15,571 bases of DNA, taken from JBEKHT01 sp050012135 (lineage in GTDB: Bacteria > Chloroflexota > Anaerolineae > Anaerolineales > RBG-16-64-43). Every line of letters starts with the position of its first letter. The stretch's first letter is position 1. Below the pieces are notes generated by a model. The model did not search any database and was not told the DNA's origin. It was given only the letters and a program-made list of their open reading frames with translations. Below are positions 8,481 to 14,562 of this stretch, piece by piece. The position numbers and the translations under genes were made by a program. Location: assembly GCA_050012135.1 (NCBI GenBank), contig JBEKHT010000054.1, forward strand, positions 1 to 15,571. Direction: 5' to 3'.

Positions 8481-8692
8481 AGCCTTTGATGATCCCGGTG
8501 AACTGAGGAAGTCCGGCCTCCAGGTCACCTCGCCCGTGGGCCCGTCCTCGAGCGGATCGGGATCCCCCTCGATGGTCTGTTGAGCCGCTTGGGGGCGAGC
8601 GCTAAGCTTCTGCCTTCCACTCCCCGCCGACCCATGTGGGCGCCAAAGGGCGGCTAGTCTGGATAAGGCCATCGGAAACGATCCGGGGCCAT

Positions 8693-8890
8693 CTAGGTAT
8701 TGTCACGGCACAGGATGGTGCCCAGCACAAGGCCAGGGCTGGACAACCGCCCTCGCAGTGCGCCCAGGACAGCAAGCAAGACCGCGGCTTCGGGCGAAGG
8801 AGGTGAGGCCATCTCCGAGGAAACCTGGGGCGATCACGACGTGCCCATTGCGGAAAAGCCATGCCCCGATTATTGCCCCAGGAATTGCCG
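8693..8890 (-). pseudogene. Decayed GlsB/YeaQ/YmgE-type small membrane protein
   Basis: On the minus strand one frame reads AAIPGAIIGAWLFRNGHVVI and then PGFLGDGLTSF, and a shift into the adjacent frame continues with EAAVLLAVLGALRGR. Joined, these resemble the second half of GlsB/YeaQ/YmgE (transglycosylase-associated) proteins, which carry a G-A-x-x-G-x-W-L-F segment, a short L-G-x-x-I-T segment and a final A-V-L-L-L helix ending in basic residues. No intact start or N-terminal helix is visible. The call depends on recognising a degraded pattern in two frames, so confidence is low; chance similarity of GC-rich sequence is the alternative. Confidence 0.3.
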
Positions 8891-9173
8891 CCTGCGGCCC
8901 GACTAGGCCCTGAAGATTGGCCCTGACCCAGGCACTGGCTCGGATTGCGGCCGTTTGCCTACAGGGCCCCACAAGATAGTCTGATCGAGCAACCGCGCTT
9001 CCTAATTCCAATGCAAATGCCTCCGGGTGTTTCCTTCCCTTCCCCGGCCGCGACCACAACCGTGCCCCGGCGCCCCCTTCGAGCTGCATCACTCAAAGGA
9101 GGCCACGAGCGGAGCCAAGTCAAATCCCACATTCCCGCATTTCGGCCTAGATTCCTGGGAATCCGGGAGGCTG

Positions 9174-9201
9174 TTGACATTTCGGAATCATTGAGTACAA
9201 T
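9174..9201 (+). promoter_or_regulatory. Near-consensus sigma70 promoter of the ubiquitin-like operon
   Basis: TTGACA (9174-9179, 6/6 consensus) is followed by a 16-base spacer and TACAAT (9196-9201, 5/6). The predicted start point is around 9208, about 34 bases before the E1 ATG at 9242. It is the strongest promoter-like sequence in the window. Confidence 0.75.
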
Positions 9202-9204
9202 CTT

Positions 9205-9229
9205 GGTATCCTGGTCTGACCAGTATACC
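9205..9229. promoter_or_regulatory. FadR/GntR-type operator palindrome at the operon start point
   Basis: Two 12-base arms (9205-9216 and 9218-9229) flank a single central base at 9217; the arms are complementary at 11 of 12 positions. The core CTGGTC-T-GACCAG contains TGGT-N3-ACCA, the pattern bound by E. coli FadR and close to that of PdhR, both GntR-family regulators. It begins three bases after the -10 box and covers the predicted start point, a position expected to block initiation. The gene immediately downstream encodes a GntR-type DNA-binding domain, so autoregulation is the natural inference. Confidence 0.75.
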
Positions 9230-9241
9230 TCAGGAGTTAGG

Positions 9242-10897
9242 ATGCAAGTTCACCCCGTCTTCCACCAGACTCTTTCCGCCAGCGTTGCAGGAAGAATCGC
9301 CGCCTCCCTTCTGGACGGTTCCTTGAAGCCCGGGGACCAGCTTCCGGCAGAGCGGGAACTTATGGGACAGCTCGACGTCAGCCGAGCGACCCTGCGTGAG
9401 GCTCTCAAAGGACTCGCCGAGAATGGGCTGATCGAGGCCAGACCCGGGGTGGGCTGGTACGCCCGCGCGATCGATGAAACCAACGTGGCCCAGGCCCGCG
9501 AACTGGCTCAGGGCTATGGGGAGAGGACCCTGCCCCGGACCGCCCCCGCCTCCGTGCCCGTAGCGGGCCCGCGCCGCCTTCCCACCTCTCCCGAGAAGCC
9601 GCTGCATATCCCCAACTTGCAAACAGACCGGCTCGGGACCTTCGAGTTTATCTCCTGGTGGGAACGCGACAAGGTCCAATCGGCCAAAGTGCTGGTGGTC
9701 GGGGCAGGAGCTCTGGGCAATGAGGTGATCAAGAACCTGGCGCTGATGGGGGTGGGGAACCTGCTGGTCATGGACTTCGACACGATCGAGGCCGCCAACC
9801 TCAGCCGTTCCATCCTTTTTCGCGAGGGTGACTCGAACCGCAACAAGGCCGAGGTCGCTGCGGCACGCGCCCGCTCCATCAACCCCCAGATCCACGTGCA
9901 GTACCTCCGCGGGGACGTCGCCACACAGCTCGGGCTGGGGGTGGTCCGCCGGATGGACGCGGTAATCGGGTGTCTGGACAACCGCGAGGCGCGCCTGGCG
10001 CTCAACCGCTATTGCTACTGGATGAACAAACCCTGGGTCGACGGGGCCATCCAGGAGTTGATGGGACTGGTGCGAGTCTTCATTCCCGGCCAGGGAGCCT
10101 GCTTTGAGTGCACCCTGACCGAGCAAGCCCGGCGAGACCTCTCGGTGCGGTACTCTTGCCCGTTGCTGGCGCGCCAGAACATCCTGCTCGGCAAGGTGCC
10201 CACCACTCCGACCATCGCTTCGATCATTGGCGCCATGGAGGCGCAGGAGGCGCTAAAGCTGATCCACGGGCTCCCGGTCGAGCCCGGGAAGGTGGTTCAC
10301 TTCAACGGTTTGACGAACGAGATGTACACCAGCGCTTACGTCGCCCGCGAGGACTGCGAGAGTCACTGGGTCTACGGCGAGGTGACAGAACTTCCAGCAC
10401 GCGCCGACCGCACCACCCTGGAGGAAATGCTGCGCATCGCACGCGCAGACCTTGGGCCGGAGGCGGTCCTGGATCTCGACCAGGAGATCATCGTTTCGCT
10501 AAGTTGCCCCACGTGCAAGACGAGAGAGACGGTTCTGCGACCGCTCTCAGAAGTCTCCTTTGAAGCCGGACACTGCCCAACTTGCGGGGTCCTGCGGGAA
10601 ACCGAAATGACCCACCAGATCAGCGGGAAGGAGACCTTCCTGCATCGCACGCTGGCCAGTGTTGGCGTGCCGCCCCTCCATATTCTGCGTGCGCACAACT
10701 CGCGTGAGTTTCGGTTCTATGAGCTCAGCGGCGACCTGCCCGAGGCCCTTCACTTCAGAGATTTCGAAGGACCTGAGGCAGTCCGGCCACCGACCCTGCG
10801 TGAACGCATTCGCCTGGGCGCCCCGCCGGAAGCCGAGGGCCCCTCAGAGAACCCGGCCCGCGGGCGGGTGGTGCTGCACAACCAGCCTGAGCCATGA
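9242..10897 (+). CDS. GntR DNA-binding domain fused to ubiquitin-activating E1/ThiF enzyme
   Basis: A 551-residue fusion. Residues 1-75 are a GntR winged helix-turn-helix of FadR type (PAERELMGQLDVSRATLREA at 35-54, then ENGLIEARPG). After a Pro-rich linker (about 85-120) comes an E1/ThiF adenylating domain. It has the ATP loop GAGALG (154-159), Asp178/Asp180, the Arg-finger motif ANLSRS with Arg189, Lys202, and CLDN with Asp246. CFEC (287/290) and CESH (372-375) probably bind zinc. Cys306 in YSCPLLARQN is the candidate thioester cysteine, matching the SCAEAG position of MoeB-like enzymes; TIASIIGAMEAQEALKLI follows as usual. The C-terminal domain holds a zinc-ribbon-like CPTC...CPTC (422/425, 445/448). 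The start is ATG 9242, with AGGAG five bases upstream and inside the operon promoter's transcript. Probable role: ATP-dependent activation of the Ubl encoded downstream, plus repression of its own operon. The next gene overlaps its stop by four bases. Confidence 0.9.
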   Translation: MQVHPVFHQTLSASVAGRIAASLLDGSLKPGDQLPAERELMGQLDVSRATLREALKGLAENGLIEARPGVGWYARAIDETNVAQARELAQGYGERTLPRTAPASVPVAGPRRLPTSPEKPLHIPNLQTDRLGTFEFISWWERDKVQSAKVLVVGAGALGNEVIKNLALMGVGNLLVMDFDTIEAANLSRSILFREGDSNRNKAEVAAARARSINPQIHVQYLRGDVATQLGLGVVRRMDAVIGCLDNREARLALNRYCYWMNKPWVDGAIQELMGLVRVFIPGQGACFECTLTEQARRDLSVRYSCPLLARQNILLGKVPTTPTIASIIGAMEAQEALKLIHGLPVEPGKVVHFNGLTNEMYTSAYVAREDCESHWVYGEVTELPARADRTTLEEMLRIARADLGPEAVLDLDQEIIVSLSCPTCKTRETVLRPLSEVSFEAGHCPTCGVLRETEMTHQISGKETFLHRTLASVGVPPLHILRAHNSREFRFYELSGDLPEALHFRDFEGPEAVRPPTLRERIRLGAPPEAEGPSENPARGRVVLHNQPEP

Positions 10898-11733
10898 CCT
10901 TGCGGATCCGATCGATGACGCATTCCGGCGACCGATCCCCGAATCTGAACCTCCTGGAGAGGCTGGGAGCGGTGTTCCTGGCTGTCCTCCTCACCGGTGT
11001 AGCCTTTGCTTTCGTGGGCCTGGTCAACGTCTCGATCCAGGCGTGGGCGCTCAATCTCGCGATTGCCGCGGGTCTCGGCCTGATCTCTGGCCTGGCCGCG
11101 CGGCTGGCCCTGCGCCGCTACCGCTGGCCGTTGCGGATGGCGGCGGCACTGGCCACCGTGGTTGTGGGCATGATCTTCGTGGGATGGCTGACCTTGGGGT
11201 TCGCGGGAATCATGCCTCGGGCCAGCTCGCACCTTGGCGTGGACTGGGGCGGGCTGGCCCGCGTGGCGTTGGGCATTCTCGCCGCCCTTCTGACGCTGAG
11301 GGCCTGGAGATCACCGACGGCTCGCGCCGAAGACCTTCGCAGGCCAGGCTCGGCCACGGAGGGCCTGCCCTCACCCAACGCCGCTCTTCCAACTCCCTTG
11401 ATCCCCTCGCTGCAACAGAGGCAAGAATCCTTGGGGGCCACAGGGGACGGGCCCACCGCCTCAGGACGTCGACCCGCCTGGCTTCCCCGTGCCAAGCCCA
11501 TTTCGCAGGGCTGGGCCTCCCGTTTGAACTACTGGCGGCAGCACGCGCTGCCCCAGCGACATTCCGGAATCCATCTGATCGGTGCGGTAGAACATCGCTG
11601 CCCCTATTGTCTTGAGATCGTCAAACCCGGCGACCCGCGCGGAGTGGTGACGTGCCCGGTATGCCACACCCAGCACCACGCCGACTGCTGGGCCGTCACC
11701 GGGATGTGCCAGGTTCCCCACCATCATGCTTAA
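10894..11733 (+). CDS. Membrane-anchored prokaryotic RING finger protein (E3-like)
   Basis: A 279-residue protein with four hydrophobic segments in the first half (about 25-46, 50-70, 80-106, 117-136). A basic loop (RRYRWPLR) lies between TM2 and TM3 and another basic stretch follows TM4, which places the C-terminus in the cytoplasm by the positive-inside rule. A Pro/Ser-rich linker (about 140-215) leads to a C-terminal zinc finger: Cys236, Cys239, Cys254, Cys257, His261 or His262, Cys265, Cys272 and a terminal His cluster (276-278). The CPVCHTQHHADCW segment is typical of the prokaryotic RING/treble-clef family described near ubiquitin-like operons. The ATG overlaps the E1 stop (ATGA), so translation is probably coupled. 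By context it is likely an E3-like adaptor bringing the E2 to the membrane; ligase activity is inferred. Most RINGs end in a CxxC pair, whereas here one final pair is Cys plus His. Confidence 0.8.
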   Translation: MTLRIRSMTHSGDRSPNLNLLERLGAVFLAVLLTGVAFAFVGLVNVSIQAWALNLAIAAGLGLISGLAARLALRRYRWPLRMAAALATVVVGMIFVGWLTLGFAGIMPRASSHLGVDWGGLARVALGILAALLTLRAWRSPTARAEDLRRPGSATEGLPSPNAALPTPLIPSLQQRQESLGATGDGPTASGRRPAWLPRAKPISQGWASRLNYWRQHALPQRHSGIHLIGAVEHRCPYCLEIVKPGDPRGVVTCPVCHTQHHADCWAVTGMCQVPHHHA

Positions 11734-11821
11734 GAACCCAGGCAGCCAACCCATGCCGCGGAACGCCATCGCCATCCTCAATCAATCCAGCAATGTCCGG
11801 GAGGCTTTGATCCATGGCTGA
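11726..11821 (+). CDS. Possible 31-residue bridging ORF between RING and Ubl-E2 genes
   Basis: An ATG (11726) overlaps the end of the RING gene and the frame runs without interruption to a TGA at 11819-11821, just inside the Ubl-E2 start. It fills the only larger gap (80 bases) in the first part of the operon. The peptide ends in Gly and its middle (NAIAILNQSSNVREAL) could be helical. It has no ribosome binding site of its own and would rely on coupling to the RING gene. It may instead be an untranslated spacer; no homology is recognised. Confidence 0.15.
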   Translation: MLKNPGSQPMPRNAIAILNQSSNVREALIHG

Positions 11822-12656
11822 CATCTCGGTAACCATCGTCCTGCCCAGCGGCGGGGCCCGCACGGCAGAAGTGCCCGATGACGTGCCCATTCACGACCTC
11901 CTGGGCGAGCTGACTTCCCTGCTCAAGCTCCCCACCGTGGGTCCCGACGGCCGTCCGATGGGGTACCGGCTGGACAGCAAAGCCCTCGGGCGAGAACTGC
12001 GCGAGGATGAAAACCTGGCCAGCGCCAAAGTTCCAGAAAACGACCGGCTGATCCTCACCACCGATATCACGGCGGGTGCCATGTCTTTGGATCAGAGCCC
12101 ACGGATGCGTCGCCTCTGGGCGGACCTGGAATTGATGAAGGAACTCGCCGCACGCAGCGCCCTGATCCGCTTTGAGTCCGGGCCGACCCCGCGCGCCCTC
12201 CCACCCGAGCGGTATGTGGTTACCTATCTTTGCAAAGGAATCGCCTCGGTCGATCGCCATGGGCGGCCGAAATACTCCAACTATCATCAGGTCGAAATCT
12301 ACTTGCACAACCAATACCCCCAGCGGTGGCCAGGAATGCAGTGGCTGACCCCGATCTGGCATCCCAACATCCAGCACCTGAACGGGAGCGTCTGCATCGA
12401 CGCGGCCTGGTGGACAGCCAGCCGATCCCTCAATCGCCTGGTGATCATGCTGGGGGAGATGGTGCAATACAAGAACTTCCACGATGACCCGACCCAGCCG
12501 CCCTTTCCCTGGGACGTGGAGGCCGCGCGCTGGTGCCGCGCCTACCGGGCCGCCCACCCACAAGCCTTCCCGGTCGACAAGCGCGAGCTATTGCGACCCG
12601 AACGGGTGAAGCTGGCCCCTGAGCCGGAGAAGAAACTGCGGATCAAGTTGAAGTGA
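11814..12656 (+). CDS. Ubiquitin-like domain fused to E2 conjugating enzyme
   Basis: A 280-residue fusion. Residues 1-88 form a beta-grasp Ubl of YukD/EsaB style (starts MADISVTIVLPSGG; late motif KVPENDRLIL, ending TAG). It aligns without gaps to the free Ubl encoded downstream (59/88 identical). Residues about 97-260 are an E2 (UBC fold): PPERYVVTYLCKGI, then YHQVEIYLHNQYPQRWPGMQ, then HPNIQHLNGSVCID with His183-Pro184-Asn185 and catalytic Cys194. This is very close to the eukaryotic HPN...NGSICLD signature. A Trp-rich helix region (AAWWTASRSLNRLVIMLGEM) and a basic tail (KKLRIKLK) follow. The start has GGGAGG nine bases upstream. Probable role: accepts activated Ubl from the E1 on Cys194 and transfers it to targets with the RING protein. 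The fused Ubl could be a regulatory module, a docking site, or a precursor cut by the JAMM enzyme. Confidence 0.9.
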   Translation: MADISVTIVLPSGGARTAEVPDDVPIHDLLGELTSLLKLPTVGPDGRPMGYRLDSKALGRELREDENLASAKVPENDRLILTTDITAGAMSLDQSPRMRRLWADLELMKELAARSALIRFESGPTPRALPPERYVVTYLCKGIASVDRHGRPKYSNYHQVEIYLHNQYPQRWPGMQWLTPIWHPNIQHLNGSVCIDAAWWTASRSLNRLVIMLGEMVQYKNFHDDPTQPPFPWDVEAARWCRAYRAAHPQAFPVDKRELLRPERVKLAPEPEKKLRIKLK

Positions 12657-12660
12657 GGCA

Positions 12661-12686
12661 GGGCGCCGCCCGCGGCCGCGGCGCTC
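12661..12686 (+). promoter_or_regulatory. GC-rich intercistronic hairpin before the free Ubl gene
   Basis: GCGCCGC (12663-12669) and GCGGCGC (12678-12684) form a perfect 7-bp stem with an 8-base loop, extended by one G-U and one G-C pair to 12661-12686. It sits in the 60-base gap between the Ubl-E2 stop and the free Ubl start and has no T-run. A stem here could stabilise or process the mRNA so that Ubl is made in excess over the E2, consistent with the strong ribosome binding site that follows. Confidence 0.4.
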
Positions 12687-12716
12687 AAATCGGGCAGGAA
12701 AAATGGAGGCAAAGAA

Positions 12717-12983
12717 ATGGCTGACGTACCTGTCACGGTGGTTCTGCCCTCGGGCGGGACCCGGAATGCGGAAGTTCCGGATGACGTCAAGGTGAAAGAG
12801 CTGATCCCGGAGCTGACTACATCCCTGCAGCTCCCCAGCACCGGTCCCGATGGTCGCTCCATGAGTTATCGAGTGGACAGCAAGGCACTGGGCCGGGAGC
12901 TTCAGGAGGAGGAAACCCTTTCTCAGGCAAAGATCCCACAGGGCGATCGGCTCATCCTGACCGCGGATGTTACGGCAGGCTGA
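12717..12983 (+). CDS. Free ubiquitin-like modifier (YukD-like beta-grasp)
   Basis: An 88-residue single-domain protein that starts MADVPVTVVLPSGG and ends LTADVTAG. The pattern (beta-hairpin, helix around VKVKELIPELTTSLQLP, then LGRELQEEETLSQAKIPQGD, RLIL strand) is that of the YukD/EsaB branch of the ubiquitin fold. It ends directly in a single Gly, the residue an E1 would adenylate, with no tail to remove. It is 67% identical to the Ubl fused to the E2. The best-placed ribosome binding site of the operon (GGAGG at 12705-12709, seven bases from ATG) precedes it. By context it is the modifier of this pathway, activated by the E1 and conjugated through E2 Cys194. Conjugation itself is inferred; YukD-type proteins elsewhere can lack a C-terminal Gly and act without conjugation. 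Confidence 0.85.
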   Translation: MADVPVTVVLPSGGTRNAEVPDDVKVKELIPELTTSLQLPSTGPDGRSMSYRVDSKALGRELQEEETLSQAKIPQGDRLILTADVTAG

Positions 12984-12988
12984 ATTCG

Positions 12989-13699
12989 GTGAAGCCAACG
13001 TCTGATCCTCCGAACGGGAGAGCGGACGGCCAAGCGCCTTCGGACGAGGGCCGCGTGCGGCTTTACCCGCCCGAGGCGACTCGGCCGCGCTTTTCCCGTA
13101 TCCCGAGAGCCCTGGCGCAGCGCTGGCGCTCAGCCTTCGAGTTCAATGGCGCCTTCCCTGCCACCTCGGTCTTTGTCCCGCAACAGGCTTTCCTGGAGAT
13201 CTGTGCCCACGCCGAAAGCGACTTCCACAACGAGGTCGGGGGAATCCTGGTGGGCAAGTGGTGCCTGGACAAGGCGAGCCGTTCGCCCTTCATCGTTGTT
13301 GAGGGGGTGCTCCCCGCGCGCCACACGCGCCACGGGACGAGCTTCCTCACCTTTACCCAGGAAAGCCTGCTCGCCCTTCATGATGAGTTGGAGCAGAGCC
13401 ATCCCGGCAAACGCATGGTGGGTTGGTTTCATACCCACCCGCGCATGGGGGTATTCCTCTCGGAGTATGACACCTGGCTCCACCAGCACTTCTTCCCGGA
13501 GTCCTGGCAAGTGGCGCTCGTGATCGAGCCCTGGACCGCGACCGGTGGGTTCTTCATCCGGGACCAAGACGGGCAGCTGGACGCGCAGCGTTACTTCGGC
13601 TTCTGCGAGCTTCTCCCCGCCGGGCGAGAGAGCGTCATGCGCTGGCAGAACCTGCTGCCGGCAGGTGACGGCGAAAAAGAGCTGACCTCGGGAGGTTGA
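12989..13699 (+). CDS. JAMM/MPN metalloprotease, deubiquitinase-like
   Basis: A 236-residue zinc metallo-isopeptidase of the JAB1/MPN family. The conserved Glu is Glu82 in NEVGGILVGKW. The JAMM signature is complete in GWFHTHPRMGVFLSEYD: His148-x-His150, seven residues, Ser158, two residues, Asp161. The first about 45 residues are polar and probably disordered. The GTG start lies five bases after the Ubl stop and has no strong ribosome binding site, so it is likely coupled to the Ubl gene. Expected role: hydrolysis of the bond after the Ubl C-terminal Gly, removing it from targets and possibly cutting the Ubl-E2 fusion after its TAG. In type II CBASS (Cap3) and Bil systems JAB proteases play such a part. 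All catalytic residues are present, so it should be active. Confidence 0.92.
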   Translation: MKPTSDPPNGRADGQAPSDEGRVRLYPPEATRPRFSRIPRALAQRWRSAFEFNGAFPATSVFVPQQAFLEICAHAESDFHNEVGGILVGKWCLDKASRSPFIVVEGVLPARHTRHGTSFLTFTQESLLALHDELEQSHPGKRMVGWFHTHPRMGVFLSEYDTWLHQHFFPESWQVALVIEPWTATGGFFIRDQDGQLDAQRYFGFCELLPAGRESVMRWQNLLPAGDGEKELTSGG

Positions 13700-13700
13700 A

Positions 13701-14561
13701 ATGATGAGTCGCAGGATGAGGACGTACTACTACGCTGTTCTGGGGGCCATGGGAGGACTAGCAGGTTGGGTCATCAGCAATCTGCTGGGCCTATCCTTCA
13801 CCCCTAGTCTCTATGTCAGCGAGGCTTTGGTCGGGTCCTTGATCGGGCTTTGCGTTGGGGTTCTCATCGGAGCCGCAGAAGGACTGGTGACCCTCAACCT
13901 GGTTCATGCAGCCCGAGCCGGGGGCTTTGGGGCGCTGCTCGGCCTCCTGGCCGGGAGCGTGGGGCTCCCACTGGGTGAGCTCTTGTTTCAATCGATCGGG
14001 GCCGGTCCGGTCGGGCGAGCCCTCGGATGGGCCCTCTTCGGCCTGCTGATTGGACTGGCCGAGGGTGTCGGCGGACGGTCCCAGATCTGGAAAGGAGCCC
14101 TGGGAGGCTTTGCCGGGGGTCTGGTCGGTGGGGCGCTCCTGGAGGGCTCGCGCGGCTGGCTGGCGAACCCGCTCCTGGGAAAGGCGGTCGGCCTGATCCT
14201 CCTGGGGGCCTCGGTCGGCGCATTAATCGCCTTGATCGCCGTACTCCTTTCGCGGGCCTGGCTGGAGGTGGTCAGCGGCAAACTCAAGGGGACCGAGTTC
14301 ATCCTGGACAAATTCATGAAGCCGGGCGGGCCCAGCGCTGTTCTGGGAAGTGACGCGCTGAAAGCCGAGATCGCCCTGCCCGATCCCGATGTGGCGCCAC
14401 AGCATGCCATGCTCTCCGGAACGGGCATGCATTTTGTCCTGAAGGATATGAGCACCAGCGGGACCTTTGTCAACTCCCGGCGGATCGAGCTGGCCACGCT
14501 GAGCGATCGACAGCGCATCCGCCTGGGGAATACCGAGCTTGTCTACCACGAGAGGAGGTGA
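13701..14561 (+). CDS. Multipass membrane protein with C-terminal FHA domain
   Basis: A 286-residue protein. Residues about 8-190 are very rich in Gly, Leu and Ala with about six predicted membrane segments (for example AVLGAMGGLAGWVISNLLGL and AVGLILLGASVGALIALIAV). The C-terminal part (about 195-286) is a forkhead-associated domain: GSD at 216-218, IALPDPDVAPQHAML, and STSGTFVNSRRI with Ser251-Thr255 and Asn258, then RIRLGNTELVYH. FHA domains bind phosphothreonine peptides, so this is probably a membrane receptor or scaffold for a phosphorylated partner; no kinase is visible in the window. The usual Arg of the Gly-Arg motif is replaced (GSD), which may weaken phosphate binding. The ribosome binding site GGAGG (13691-13695) lies inside the end of the JAMM gene, one base separates the genes, and co-expression is very likely. 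Confidence 0.85.
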   Translation: MMSRRMRTYYYAVLGAMGGLAGWVISNLLGLSFTPSLYVSEALVGSLIGLCVGVLIGAAEGLVTLNLVHAARAGGFGALLGLLAGSVGLPLGELLFQSIGAGPVGRALGWALFGLLIGLAEGVGGRSQIWKGALGGFAGGLVGGALLEGSRGWLANPLLGKAVGLILLGASVGALIALIAVLLSRAWLEVVSGKLKGTEFILDKFMKPGGPSAVLGSDALKAEIALPDPDVAPQHAMLSGTGMHFVLKDMSTSGTFVNSRRIELATLSDRQRIRLGNTELVYHERR

Positions 14562-14562
14562 A

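Larger units (their letters stand above)
8353..9173. other. Intergenic region upstream of the ubiquitin-like operon
   Basis: About 821 bases. It contains a pair of overlapping stem-loops just after the YibE/F gene (8449-8480) and a probable decayed minus-strand gene (about 8693-8890). The frame of the E1 gene is open back to 8945, but that extension is upstream of the promoter at 9174-9201 and is not expected to be translated. The rest shows nothing I can name. Confidence 0.5.

Noticed and set aside
8945..9241. N-terminal extension of the GntR-E1 gene (frame open to 8945)
   Set aside because: It lies mostly upstream of the TTGACA/TACAAT promoter and operator, has no recognisable domain, and the ATG at 9242 has AGGAG and begins the typical GntR N-terminus.
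9230..10126. 298-residue minus-strand open frame
   Set aside because: It is the antisense shadow of the E1 gene, whose sense frame has clear domains and catalytic motifs.
11778..12563. 261-residue minus-strand open frame
   Set aside because: Antisense shadow of the Ubl-E2 gene; no motif or ribosome binding site.
9242..13699. Classification as type II CBASS or Bil defence operon
   Set aside because: CBASS would need a CD-NTase and an E1-E2 fusion (Cap2), neither present; Bil has no RING and a different Ubl and gene order. A defence role is not excluded but is not shown.
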